Positions 1-7,983 are shown, counted from the stretch's first letter. The stretch: 64,000 bases of DNA from Pseudarthrobacter sulfonivorans (GCF_014712225.1 NZ_JACXBW010000020.1:19615-83614), one strand, 5' to 3'. The notes: generated from the sequence alone by a model not told the origin. Translations and numbers: made by a program.

Positions 1-363
1 GTGGTGGGCTACTTTGTCCTGCTGGGCGCCGGGTCCCTCGGCGTCGGTGACCGGTTCTCCCCGGCGCTCGCCGCCGTCGTGATCGGTCTGCTGGCGAGGG
101 TGGTGGCGCTGAAGATGGGCGCCCCGCAGCTGGTGGTTGCCGTTCCGGCCGCGCTGATCCTCCTGCCCGGCTTGACCATCTTCCGCTCCATGTACGTCCT
201 GACCATTGAGGAATCCGAGATCCTGTTTGGCGCCGGCGGGATGCTCAACGCCGGGGCGATTGTGCTGGGCACGGCGGGCGGCATTGTCCTCGGCGACACC
301 CTCGCCCGGCCCCTGACACGCAGCCTGGCCAGCAACGAGCGGCGCCGCGCGCGCCGGCGGTAA
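1..363 (+). CDS. Threonine/serine exporter family protein, C-terminal part (5' truncated)
   Basis: Only the last 120 residues are present; the frame is open from base 1 and ends with TAA. The piece is very hydrophobic, with about three membrane segments (near residues 1-15, 23-57 and 78-100), Gly-rich helices and a LILLPGL turn, and it ends in an Arg-rich cytoplasmic tail (RRRARRR). This arrangement resembles the C-terminal membrane half of ThrE/DUF3815-type threonine/serine exporters, which move amino acids out of the cell. The true start lies before the window. The family call rests on general resemblance and is moderate. Confidence 0.6.
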   Translation: MVGYFVLLGAGSLGVGDRFSPALAAVVIGLLARVVALKMGAPQLVVAVPAALILLPGLTIFRSMYVLTIEESEILFGAGGMLNAGAIVLGTAGGIVLGDTLARPLTRSLASNERRRARRR

Positions 364-371
364 GGCCGCCG

Positions 372-415
372 GCTCAGATCTGCCCGCTCAGATCTGCCCT
401 GCCTAGATCTTCCCT
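372..415. repeat. Three tandem ~14-15 bp repeats at the 3' end of the SIP gene
   Basis: GCTCAGATCTGCCC (372-385) is followed by a second copy (386-400) and a diverged third copy GCCTAGATCTTCCCT (401-415). The third copy supplies the stop codon and the last codons of the minus-strand siderophore-interacting protein. The two flanking genes converge here. Probably slippage-derived; no function is suggested. Confidence 0.7.
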
Positions 416-1242
416 ACGGGCAGCTTCTTCTCAGCCTGGAAATCGTCCTCTACCCGGCCCTTGGCCCAGTAGCCGGACAGTGACACCTGTTTCCGTTCGA
501 GGCCCCGCTGGACGAATAACACGTCCCGGAGGGCCTTCATGTAACCGCGTTCGCCGTGGGCAAAAACGTCAACCCGTCCCGTCGGCCAGTCGGCGTCGGC
601 CACCGCGGAGACGAGGAGATCGCCTTCGCCCGCGGGTGCACCGTTCCGGCGGACCCAGTTGACCTGCACCCCTGCCGGGGCCGCGATGTGCTGGATGTCG
701 GCGTCGCCGTCCACCTCGATGAAAGCCAGGCCGCGGGCGTCCGCCGGCAGTGATTCGATGACTGCCGCGATGACCGGCAGTGCGGCCTCGTCGCCGGCGA
801 AGAGGTACCAGTCGGCGTCCGGCGAGGGGTTGTAGGCGCCTCCGGGGCCCGTGAACGTGAAGGTGTCACCGGGCTTCGCGGTGGCCGCCCACGGCCCTGC
901 CAGTCCTTCATCCCCGTGGATCACAAAGTCGATGGCCAGTTCCTGGGCTGCCGTGTCCACCCAGCGGACGGTGTAGGTGCGGGTGAAGGGCCACTGCGCC
1001 CGGGGCATGGTTTCACGGATGGTCCACAGATCCAGCGGCTGGGCGTAGTCAACGCCGGGCTGCGGGAACACAATCTTGACGTAGCGGTCTATAAAAGCGT
1101 TGTTCACGTAGGCGGAAAAGCCCGGGCCGCCCGCCACGATCCGGACCATGTGCGGTGAGAGTTCTTCCCGTCGGACCACCGTGAGGTCAATCTGCGGACG
1201 GGTGTTCTTTGTTGCGCTCGTGGCGGCCGGGACAGTGCTCAT
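403..1242 (-). CDS. Siderophore-interacting protein (SIP/ViuB family ferric-siderophore reductase)
   Basis: A 279-residue cytoplasmic flavoprotein expected to reduce Fe(III) held by siderophores and release iron. The N-terminal half (about 17-135) looks like the FAD-binding_9 barrel. The C-terminal half has the NAD(P)H-binding stretch YLFAGDEAALPVI and the family's closing GYWAKGR motif. It lies 14 bp downstream of ung on the same strand, but an iron-box-like palindrome sits directly on its start, which suggests its own iron-regulated promoter. No clear Shine-Dalgarno precedes the ATG, so a leaderless transcript is possible. The length is normal for the family. Confidence 0.9.
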   Translation of the reverse strand: MSTVPAATSATKNTRPQIDLTVVRREELSPHMVRIVAGGPGFSAYVNNAFIDRYVKIVFPQPGVDYAQPLDLWTIRETMPRAQWPFTRTYTVRWVDTAAQELAIDFVIHGDEGLAGPWAATAKPGDTFTFTGPGGAYNPSPDADWYLFAGDEAALPVIAAVIESLPADARGLAFIEVDGDADIQHIAAPAGVQVNWVRRNGAPAGEGDLLVSAVADADWPTGRVDVFAHGERGYMKALRDVLFVQRGLERKQVSLSGYWAKGRVEDDFQAEKKLPVGKI

Positions 1243-1260
1243 AAGGCAACCCTAAGCTAA
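1242..1260 (-). promoter_or_regulatory. IdeR/DmdR-type iron box upstream of the SIP gene
   Basis: Read on the minus strand the site is TTAGCTTAGGGTTGCCTTA. It matches 14 of 19 positions of the remembered actinobacterial DtxR/IdeR consensus TTAGGTTAGGCTAACCTAA. It abuts the SIP ATG and overlaps the ung stop codon. A candidate regulator of this class is encoded at 19137-19829. The match is by eye. Confidence 0.6.
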
Positions 1261-2027
1261 ACAACCGGGGGGAGCTCCCAGGTTACGTCGGACGAGCCCT
1301 GTTCCCGCAGCAGCTCATTGATGGCGCTGAAGGGCCGTGAGCCGAAGAAACCGCGCGACGCCGACAACGGGCTCGGGTGCGCACTGGACACCACCGCCGC
1401 GCCGGACAGAAGCGGCCGGACGCCCCCGGCATCCCTGCCCCACAGCACCGCCACGAGCGGCGGCCTGCCGCCGTCGGCGGTGCGCCGGTGGGCAACCGCG
1501 GTGACTGCCGCCGTCGTAATTGCCTCCCAGCCCTTGCCGCGGTGCGATCCGGCGGCACCCGCCCGGACGCTCATGACCCTGTTCAGCAGCAGAACGCCCT
1601 GACTGGCCCAGGCGGACAGGTCGCCGTGGACGCGCGGCGGAATCCCGAGATCGGACTCCAGTTCGCGGTAGATGTTCGCCAGGCTCCGGGGGATGGGTCG
1701 GGTGCGGGCATCGACGGCGAAGGAAAGGCCTACCGCGTGGCCAGGCGTCGGATACGGGTCCTGGCCCACGATGAGGACCTTGACATCAGCCAGCGGCTGC
1801 CTGAAGGCGCGGAGGACGTTCGACGGCGACGGCAGCACTTTGTGCCCCGTGTCCACTTCTGCGGCCAAAAACGCCAGGACGCCGCGCAGCTCTGTTTCAA
1901 CCGGGCCCAGCGCGTCCGCCCAGTCAGCGGCCATCAGCTCACGGAGCGGCATCGCGGCCAGCTCGGCGAAACCAACGGCGTCCGCCGGGTCCGCCGCCAG
2001 CTCGAACAGGGCGTCAGAGTCAAACAC
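1257..2027 (-). CDS. ung: Uracil-DNA glycosylase, family 1
   Basis: Removes uracil from DNA as the first step of base excision repair. The protein shows the catalytic loop GQDPYPTPGHAVGLSF, where the Asp activates water, and the C-terminal DNA-intercalation loop SAHPSPLSASRGFFG with the conserved His. I chose the GTG at 2027, which gives VFDSDALFEL and 256 residues. The frame stays open to 2084, but that adds 19 Arg-rich, low-quality residues. Its 3' end overlaps the iron-box-like site of the following SIP gene. Confidence 0.93.
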   Translation of the reverse strand: MFDSDALFELAADPADAVGFAELAAMPLRELMAADWADALGPVETELRGVLAFLAAEVDTGHKVLPSPSNVLRAFRQPLADVKVLIVGQDPYPTPGHAVGLSFAVDARTRPIPRSLANIYRELESDLGIPPRVHGDLSAWASQGVLLLNRVMSVRAGAAGSHRGKGWEAITTAAVTAVAHRRTADGGRPPLVAVLWGRDAGGVRPLLSGAAVVSSAHPSPLSASRGFFGSRPFSAINELLREQGSSDVTWELPPVV

Positions 2028-2153
2028 GGTCCCATTCTCGCAGGGATTCTCCCGGCGCCGCCGGCCACTGGGGCCGAACCTCAAATGACAACCTTGTTAT
2101 TTACGCCGTAGCATGGGATGAGAATTTCAACCTGACCAGCGAAGGGATGTGCC

Positions 2154-2483
2154 GTGGCGGAGCCTGCTCGGGAACACCTGCCGGACACCGCGGAGCCCAG
2201 CCCGCTGCTGGCTGGCTTCACCCTTCGTGACTCCCCGTTGAGCGAGCGCGACCAGCAGATGCTGGCTCTGGAACGGCAGTGGTGGAAGTACGCCGGGGCC
2301 AAGGAACAGGCCATCCGGGAGCTCTTCGACCTGTCCGCGACACACTACTACCAGCTTCTGAATGCCCTTATTGATTCTGAGGCGGCGCTGGCCCACGACC
2401 CCATGCTGGTCAAGAGATTGCGTAGACTACGTACGTCGCGTCACCGGGCGCGCACTGCTCGCCGCCTGGGTTCCGACGCCTGA
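2154..2483 (+). CDS. DUF3263 domain-containing protein
   Basis: A 109-residue cytoplasmic protein starting at GTG with GAAGGGA 10 bp upstream. The central part (about 26-75) has the DUF3263 features: LSERDQQMLALERQWW, then an HTH-like stretch ending in ATHYYQLLNALID. A basic C-terminus (RLRRLRTSRHRARTARR) would suit nucleic-acid binding. In actinobacteria this family commonly precedes a LytR_C protein, as it does here with a 51-bp gap. The molecular function is not known to me. Confidence 0.85.
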   Translation: MAEPAREHLPDTAEPSPLLAGFTLRDSPLSERDQQMLALERQWWKYAGAKEQAIRELFDLSATHYYQLLNALIDSEAALAHDPMLVKRLRRLRTSRHRARTARRLGSDA

Positions 2484-2534
2484 CTAACTTCGTGCTGAGC
2501 CATCAGCAGCAATCAACAAGGACGTCCCTGCACC

Positions 2535-3167
2535 ATGACCAAATACGCTCGCGATGAATTCGACAAGGTACCGGAGACCGCCTCGCGGCAAGGCGTCCAC
2601 CGCACGGCTTCGGCGGCTGTCCGGCGGAGGCTCTGGCCGGTCCTTGCGGTGGGGATCGCGGCGCTGGCCATCGGACTTGTTTCTTTCCTGATCCTTCCCA
2701 AGCTCGGCTTCACCCATGCCGGCAGCGAGCTGTCCACAAGCCTGGAAGCGTCCGCGTCACCCGAACCAAGCGCCGCCCAGCCGGCCAGCGCGGAGCCGTC
2801 CCCCAGCGCCGAGCCCTCGGAGAGCGCCGGGCCTTCAGCGAGCCCGGAGCCTTCGGCCTCGCCGTCTGCCACTGAGACGCCGGCCGCCGTCCTGAACAAA
2901 GCGCAGGGCGTTGCGGTGTACAACGCAGCCGGTACCGCCGGGCTCGCCGGACGTGTCAGTTCGGTGCTGCAGAACGACGGCTGGACGCTGGGGCAGGTAG
3001 GCAACTGGGCCGGGGCGCCGCAACAGACGTCCAGGATCTTCTACGCGGGTGAGGCTCAGCGGGCCAACGCCGAAGCGCTCGCAGCCCTGCTGGGCGTCCC
3101 CACGCTGGTCAACAGCCAGGAGTTCCAGGTTCCCCTTGTGGTGGTGCTGGGGCCGGACTACCGGTAA
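2535..3167 (+). CDS. LytR C-terminal domain (LytR_C) membrane-anchored protein
   Basis: A 210-residue protein with a short cytoplasmic N-terminus (1-33), one transmembrane helix (about 34-56), a Pro/Ser/Ala/Glu-rich linker of repeated PS-A-EPS units (about 66-115), and a C-terminal alpha/beta LytR_C domain (about 120-208, starting with GVAVYNAAG). The layout predicts an extracytoplasmic domain on a flexible stalk. LytR_C domains are otherwise found at the end of cell-wall ligases; this one has no LCP catalytic domain. It follows the DUF3263 gene, probably as an operon. Confidence 0.85.
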   Translation: MTKYARDEFDKVPETASRQGVHRTASAAVRRRLWPVLAVGIAALAIGLVSFLILPKLGFTHAGSELSTSLEASASPEPSAAQPASAEPSPSAEPSESAGPSASPEPSASPSATETPAAVLNKAQGVAVYNAAGTAGLAGRVSSVLQNDGWTLGQVGNWAGAPQQTSRIFYAGEAQRANAEALAALLGVPTLVNSQEFQVPLVVVLGPDYR

Positions 3168-3274
3168 ACACCAGCGGTCACGCGTCCGTAACTTTCGGGC
3201 AGCTGTGGGCCGTGCGGCTCGGCCACTCGAAGGGGTTGTGGCTAGAGTGAATTCAGGCTTCGGTCCCTTTCGCG

Positions 3275-3335
3275 GCGCACGGCTGTACAGGGCGCACAGC
3301 TGTACGCGCTCACTGCTGTACGCGGCTCACAGCAG
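3275..3335 (+). repeat. Imperfect ~16-17 bp tandem repeats in the leader of the cold-shock gene
   Basis: The heptamer GCTGTAC occurs at 3282-3288, 3299-3305 and 3315-3321, each embedded in a longer similar unit (GGCGCAC-GCTGTAC, GGCGCACAGCTGTAC, GCTCACTGCTGTAC), followed by a partial fourth unit GGCTCACAGC. The array ends about 40 bp before the cold-shock start codon, so it probably lies in its promoter or 5' untranslated region. The copies could pair into alternative RNA hairpins or be protein sites. Confidence 0.65.
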
Positions 3336-3371
3336 GGGTGGACCGTCGGCACTACGGAAAGAGTGGACATC

Positions 3372-3578
3372 ATGGCATTGGGAACCGTCAAGTGGTTCAA
3401 CGCCGAAAAGGGCTATGGCTTCATTACCGTGGACGGCTCCGGGGATGACGTCTTTGTGCACTGGTCGGCCATCGACGGCGAAGGCTACCGGGCCCTCGAA
3501 GAGGGGCAGCGGGTAGAGCTCGAAGTCGGCGAAGGCGAGAAGGGCCCGCAGGCCGAAAGTGTCCGGCCCGCAGAGTGA
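3372..3578 (+). CDS. Cold-shock protein (CspA family)
   Basis: A 68-residue single cold-shock domain, an OB-fold RNA chaperone. RNP1 reads KGYGFI and RNP2 reads VFVHW, and the N-terminus MALGTVKWFNAEKGYGF is typical. The ATG at 3372 is preferred over one nine bases earlier because it gives the standard N-terminus and has a purine-rich ribosome site (GGAAAGAGTGGA). Its TGA overlaps the GTG of the next gene (GTGA). The leader contains an unusual tandem repeat. Slightly divergent from the main CspA of the group, with an acidic C-terminal half. Confidence 0.92.
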   Translation: MALGTVKWFNAEKGYGFITVDGSGDDVFVHWSAIDGEGYRALEEGQRVELEVGEGEKGPQAESVRPAE

Positions 3579-4846
3579 ACCGCGGCAGCCTGACCTCAGC
3601 AATCCTCCGGAGCACCACAGCGGCGGCCCTCCTTCTGGCACTGGCCGGGTGTGCCGGCGCGGCCGGGGGCAACTCCCGGCTGGACACCGTTGAAGCATCC
3701 GGCGATGGTGTCCTGCGCATCGGTGTGATCCTGGACAACGCGGGCAAGCAGAGCTTCCTCAACGAGGCACAGCGGGCGGCCGCCGAGGTTGCAGTCAAGG
3801 ACATCAACGCCGCCGGGGGCCACAAGGGCAGACCTGTTGAATTGCTCATCGGGGCCGGCGACGATACCGGAGCACAGGCCGGGAACCTCGTTGACGGCAA
3901 AGCCGACGTCGTGATCGGACCCACGGATTCCAGCCACGCGGCAGCCGCCATCGACGTGCTGTCCGCCGCCAGGACACCACTGATCTCGCCGGCGAATTCA
4001 GCAGCCGCCCTGAGCACGTACAAGAGCGGCGGCTATTATTTCCGGACGGCGGCAGCAGACGTTGCCCAGGCCTCCGTATTGGTGAAGCTGGCCAAGGATG
4101 GCGGAGCCAAGAACATCGCCGTTGTCCACCAGGACAGTGGCTACGGCAAGGACGTCTCCGCCGCGGTAGCCGGTGCCGCCACGGCCGCGGGCCTGGAAAC
4201 CGTCAGCACATCGGCCTTCAAGCCGGGCGCCGCTCAGAAGTCAGCCACCGCTGCCCGGGCTGCAAAGCCCGATGCCGTCATACTGATCGCGCGCGACGAC
4301 GCCCAGGGCGCCCTCGCGGAACTCAATAATGCGGGGCTGCCCGGCGCCAAAATCATCCTCAGTGACGGGGCCTTCGCGCAGTATGGTTCGGGGCTTGGCT
4401 CGAAGGCGCTTGAGGGTGCCCGCGCCGTGGTGCCCGGCGTGTTCGCCTCGGCAGCCTTCCAGGCGCGGCTGCTGGAAGTAAATCCGGCCTTGAAGGACCT
4501 GTCCTTCGCGGCCGAGGCCTTCGATGCAGTGAACCTTGCGGCCTTGGCCGCGGCTGTGGCCGATGACGACGCCGGGCGCTCCATCGCGGCCAACCTGATC
4601 ACCGTATCCGGCGGGACTGCCGGCGGGCAGGACGCCGGCCAGCCCGGCAAGGCGTGCACCTCGTACGCCGACTGCCTGGCAGTCCTGAAGACCGGGGCGA
4701 AAATCAACTACGACGGCGAATCGGGGCCGGTTGCCTTCGACTCCCACGGGGACATCACCACGGCGAACTTCATGGTGTTCACGTACGGCGCGGACAACCG
4801 GGCCGTACTCACCGGACACGAGGCAGCAGGCCGGGCGGCGGGCTGA
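3575..4846 (+). CDS. ABC transporter substrate-binding lipoprotein, branched-chain amino acid type
   Basis: A 423-residue exported lipoprotein. It has a signal peptide with hydrophobic core TTAAALLLALAGC, whose Cys (residue 25) is the predicted lipidation site. A Peripla_BP_6 / LivJ-like fold follows: LRIGVILDNAGK, VKDINAAGG, DVVIGPTDSSHAAA, and TPLISPANSAA. The start GTG overlaps the cold-shock stop codon, an unusual translational coupling of an RNA chaperone to a binding protein. No permease or ATPase gene is adjacent, so it is an orphan receptor whose ligand cannot be told from the sequence. Confidence 0.85.
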   Translation: MNRGSLTSAILRSTTAAALLLALAGCAGAAGGNSRLDTVEASGDGVLRIGVILDNAGKQSFLNEAQRAAAEVAVKDINAAGGHKGRPVELLIGAGDDTGAQAGNLVDGKADVVIGPTDSSHAAAAIDVLSAARTPLISPANSAAALSTYKSGGYYFRTAAADVAQASVLVKLAKDGGAKNIAVVHQDSGYGKDVSAAVAGAATAAGLETVSTSAFKPGAAQKSATAARAAKPDAVILIARDDAQGALAELNNAGLPGAKIILSDGAFAQYGSGLGSKALEGARAVVPGVFASAAFQARLLEVNPALKDLSFAAEAFDAVNLAALAAAVADDDAGRSIAANLITVSGGTAGGQDAGQPGKACTSYADCLAVLKTGAKINYDGESGPVAFDSHGDITTANFMVFTYGADNRAVLTGHEAAGRAAG

Positions 4847-4898
4847 TCGCCCATGGCGAACGACCCGCCGTCGGATACGCGGTTTCGGAGTCCATTCG

Positions 4899-4925
4899 CT
4901 TGCACTCTCACCTAGGGAGTGCTAA
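4899..4925 (+). promoter_or_regulatory. CIRCE operator 1 (HrcA site) upstream of groEL
   Basis: CTTGCACTC - 9 bases - GAGTGCTAA, one mismatch from the CIRCE consensus TTAGCACTC-N9-GAGTGCTAA. A possible promoter overlaps it (TTGCAC at 4900-4905, 18-bp spacer, AATTAT at 4924-4929), so HrcA binding would block RNA polymerase. Confidence 0.92.
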
Positions 4926-4933
4926 TTATTGAG

Positions 4934-4960
4934 TTAGCACTCCTACGTACCGACTGCTAA
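4934..4960 (+). promoter_or_regulatory. CIRCE operator 2 (HrcA site) upstream of groEL
   Basis: TTAGCACTC - 9 bases - GACTGCTAA, again one mismatch from consensus. It begins 8 bp after the first element, 35 bp centre to centre. It would lie in the early transcribed region and could act as a second repressor site. About 180 bp of untranslated leader follow before the groEL ATG. Confidence 0.9.
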
Positions 4961-5138
4961 AGCAAAGGCCGGCATCCGCCGGTTCCGGAGCTTGGCGCCG
5001 GGCCTGGAGCGAGAGAAACACCTAGCTGGAGTGAGATCCCCAGCCACGGCATACAGAGGCCGCGGGCAAGGATCGTCCGTCGCGGGCACTGCAGTGAGGT
5101 TCATTCTTAACGACTGTCCCGAAAGGACTACTGCCGTT

Positions 5139-6767
5139 ATGGCCAAGATCATTGCATTTGATGAAGAGGCACGCCGCGGTCTTGAGCGGGGCCTGAACAT
5201 CCTCGCCGACGCCGTCAAGGTCACCCTCGGCCCGCGTGGACGCAACGTCGTCCTCGAAAAGAAGTGGGGCGCCCCCACGATCACCAACGATGGTGTTTCC
5301 ATCGCCAAGGAGATCGAGCTGGACGATCCTTACGAAAAGATCGGCGCCGAGCTGGTCAAGGAAGTTGCCAAGAAGACGGATGACGTCGCTGGCGACGGCA
5401 CCACCACGGCTACCGTGCTGGCCCAGGCCCTGGTCAAGGAAGGCCTGCGCAACGTTGCAGCCGGCGCTGACCCGCTGTCCCTCAAGCGTGGCATCGAGAA
5501 GGCCGTAGAGGCCGTCACCGTTGAGCTGCTTGCCTCCGCCAAGGAGATCGAAACCAAGGAAGAGATCGCGGCTACCGCCTCCATCTCCGCCGGTGACGAC
5601 GAAATCGGCGCCCTGATCGCCGAAGCCCTGGACAAGGTGGGCAAGGAAGGCGTCATCACGGTCGAGGAGTCCAACACCTTCGGCCTGGAGCTTGAGCTCA
5701 CCGAAGGCATGCGCTTCGACAAGGGTTACATCTCCGCTTACTTTGTGACCGACACCGAGCGCCAGGAGACGGTCCTTGAGGATCCGTACATCCTGATCGT
5801 CAACTCCAAGATCTCCAACGTCAAGGAACTGGTTGCTGTCCTGGAAAAGGTCATGCAGTCGTCCAAGCCGCTGCTGATCATTGCCGAGGACATCGAGGGC
5901 GAGGCCCTGGCCACCCTGATCGTCAACAAGATCCGTGGCACCTTCAAGTCTGTTGCCGTCAAGGCTCCGGGCTTCGGCGACCGCCGCAAGGCCCAGCTGG
6001 CCGACATTGCTGTTCTCACCGGTGGCCAGGTCATCGCCGAGGAAGTCGGCCTCAAGCTGGAGACCGCCGGACTGGAACTCCTGGGACGCGCCCGCAAGGT
6101 TGTTGTCACCAAGGACGAGACCACCATCGTTGAAGGTGCCGGCGACGCCGACCAGATCGCTGGCCGCGTTTCCCAGATCCGCGCCGAGATCGAAAACTCC
6201 GATTCGGACTACGACCGCGAGAAGCTGCAGGAACGCCTGGCCAAGCTGGCCGGCGGCGTTGCAGTCATCAAGGCCGGTGCCGCAACCGAAGTTGAGCTCA
6301 AGGAACGCAAGCACCGCATTGAGGACGCTGTCCGCAACGCGAAGGCTGCTGTTGAAGAAGGCATCGTCGCCGGTGGCGGCGTTGCACTGATCCAGGCCGG
6401 CGCCAAGGCGTTCGCCAACCTGAACCTCACGGGCGACGAAGCAACGGGCGCCAACATCGTCCGCGTTGCCATCGACGCTCCGCTGAAGCAGATCGCCTTC
6501 AACGCCGGCCTCGAGCCCGGCGTTGTGGTGGACAAGGTCCGCGGCCTGCCCGCAGGCCACGGCCTGAACGCAGCAACCGGCGAATACGTCGACCTGCTGG
6601 CTGCCGGCATCAACGACCCCGTCAAGGTAACCCGCTCTGCACTGCAGAACGCGGCTTCCATTGCCGGTCTGTTCCTCACCACCGAGGCCGTAGTGGCCGA
6701 CAAGCCGGAGAAGAACGCTCCGGCCATGGGTGGCGGCGACGACATGGGCGGCATGGGCGGCTTCTAG
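5139..6767 (+). CDS. groEL: Chaperonin GroEL (60 kDa)
   Basis: A 542-residue subunit of the ATP-driven protein-folding chamber in the cytoplasm. It begins MAKIIAFDEEARRGLERG and carries the GroEL ATP-site words LGPRGRNVVLEKK and VAGDGTTTATVLAQA (Asp-Gly-Thr-Thr-Thr), ending in a GGDDMGGMGGF tail. The ATG at 5139 is chosen because it gives the canonical N-terminus and has GAAAGGA upstream; the open frame reaches back to 4992 without homology. No groES is adjacent, so this corresponds to the stand-alone actinobacterial groEL copy. Two CIRCE elements upstream indicate HrcA heat-shock control, and a strong hairpin terminator follows. Confidence 0.98.
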   Translation: MAKIIAFDEEARRGLERGLNILADAVKVTLGPRGRNVVLEKKWGAPTITNDGVSIAKEIELDDPYEKIGAELVKEVAKKTDDVAGDGTTTATVLAQALVKEGLRNVAAGADPLSLKRGIEKAVEAVTVELLASAKEIETKEEIAATASISAGDDEIGALIAEALDKVGKEGVITVEESNTFGLELELTEGMRFDKGYISAYFVTDTERQETVLEDPYILIVNSKISNVKELVAVLEKVMQSSKPLLIIAEDIEGEALATLIVNKIRGTFKSVAVKAPGFGDRRKAQLADIAVLTGGQVIAEEVGLKLETAGLELLGRARKVVVTKDETTIVEGAGDADQIAGRVSQIRAEIENSDSDYDREKLQERLAKLAGGVAVIKAGAATEVELKERKHRIEDAVRNAKAAVEEGIVAGGGVALIQAGAKAFANLNLTGDEATGANIVRVAIDAPLKQIAFNAGLEPGVVVDKVRGLPAGHGLNAATGEYVDLLAAGINDPVKVTRSALQNAASIAGLFLTTEAVVADKPEKNAPAMGGGDDMGGMGGF

Positions 6768-6808
6768 CCCCCATTTGCCCAGGCAAGACGCACCATAGCA
6801 AAACGCAC

Positions 6809-6843
6809 GACGGCGGTCCTCACCAAGGGTGGGGGCCGCCGTC
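6809..6843 (+). terminator. groEL terminator hairpin
   Basis: A 16-bp stem (two G-U pairs) starting GACGGCGGTCC and ending GGCCGCCGTC, with a three-base loop, 41 bp after the groEL stop. There is no T-tract, as often seen in high-GC actinobacteria. The word AACGCACGACGGCG that leads into it also occurs in the palindrome at 46854. Confidence 0.75.
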
Positions 6844-6896
6844 GACCGTTAACCCCGCGCGTTAAGAGGGTGCCGGAATTCTGGCAGGATGGAATA

Positions 6897-7910
6897 GTGA
6901 CAATTACTGCAGCAGCCGACGGTTCGGCTTTAGGAAACCCCGGCCCGGCCGGCTGGGCCTGGTACGTCGACGATGAGTGCTGGCGGGCAGGGGGATGGCC
7001 GCACGGCACCAACAACCAAGGTGAGCTGATGGCCGTGCTTGACCTGTTCCGCGCCACCGCCCATGTTCCCGACGAGCACCTGAAGGTCCTCTGCGACAGC
7101 CAGTACGTCATCAATTCCATCACCAAATGGATGCCGGGCTGGAAACGGAAGGGCTGGCGAAAAGGTGACGGCAAGCCTGTCATGAACTTGGAGCTGCTCA
7201 AGGAACTGGACCGTGAACTCGCCGGCCGCAAGTACACGTTCGAATGGGTCAAAGGCCACGCCGGCCATGACCTCAACGAGGCAGCCGATGAACGCGCGCG
7301 CGCCGCAGCCACCGCCTACCAGCAGGGGGTGGCGGCCCGTTCCGGCCCCGGGTTCGCCGGTGCCCCTGTAGCCGCGGGCCCGTCCCGGACTGACGCGGGC
7401 GCCGGGAGTGCGGCCGCCAAGGCCGGGAACGGCCCCGCCGCCGCCCGTACGGAGCCATCTCCCGCCGTCGGCGCGAGCCCCTTCGGCCAGCCACCCTTTG
7501 AGGAGCCGGACCTGTTCAGCGAGCTGGAGGCCGAAGCGTTCAACGAAGCGGAGGCCACCGGGGCAGAACCCGGCCCGGAGGCGATCGTCGAGGCCCTCGA
7601 ACGCGAGCTGGCCGGTCCCGAGGCCAGGGGCGACATCGGCCGCACCGGTGTCCTCCTGCACCCGGACTTTATGGAGATCGGAAGTTCAGGCAGGGTCTGG
7701 ACCCGGGACGCCATGATGATGGCACTGGAAGAGGATCCGGGACACCATACGGAGCTCGAGATCCTGGGCGCCGACCGCATCGGCACCAGCGCGGTCCTGC
7801 TGACGTACCGAAGCTATACGCGCTCGGGCACGGTCCTCCGGAGCTCTCTGTGGGTGCACGATGGCACCAAATGGCGGCTGCGGTTCCATCAGGGGACACC
7901 CGAAGCCTGA
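6897..7910 (+). CDS. RNase HI fused to a DUF4440/NTF2-like domain
   Basis: A 337-residue protein from the GTG at 6897 (AGGATGG just upstream). Residues about 1-135 form an RNase H fold that cuts RNA in RNA-DNA hybrids, with the four acidic ligands visible: ADGSALGNPGPAGW, NNQGELMAV, CDSQYV and HDLNEAADERA. A Pro/Ala linker of about 90 residues leads to a C-terminal region (about 225-335, ALERELAGPEARG to LRFHQGTPEA) resembling a DUF4440/SnoaL-type domain. The linkage of a nucleic-acid enzyme with a small-molecule-pocket fold is unusual. The frame is open 27 bp further upstream. Confidence 0.85.
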   Translation: MTITAAADGSALGNPGPAGWAWYVDDECWRAGGWPHGTNNQGELMAVLDLFRATAHVPDEHLKVLCDSQYVINSITKWMPGWKRKGWRKGDGKPVMNLELLKELDRELAGRKYTFEWVKGHAGHDLNEAADERARAAATAYQQGVAARSGPGFAGAPVAAGPSRTDAGAGSAAAKAGNGPAAARTEPSPAVGASPFGQPPFEEPDLFSELEAEAFNEAEATGAEPGPEAIVEALERELAGPEARGDIGRTGVLLHPDFMEIGSSGRVWTRDAMMMALEEDPGHHTELEILGADRIGTSAVLLTYRSYTRSGTVLRSSLWVHDGTKWRLRFHQGTPEA

Positions 7911-7983
7911 CCGGCTCAACTGCAGCGGGCCCGGCCGAAGCCTCACGGCTGCAACTGCTGCGGGGACTCAGCGAAGCAACTGC

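Noticed and set aside
372..415. Short regular repeats as a possible CRISPR remnant
   Set aside because: Units are contiguous without spacers, only three copies, and overlap a coding end. No cas genes are present anywhere in the window.
5022..6560. A 512-codon minus-strand frame opposite groEL
   Set aside because: GroEL on the plus strand is certain. The antisense frame shows no homology and no ribosome site.
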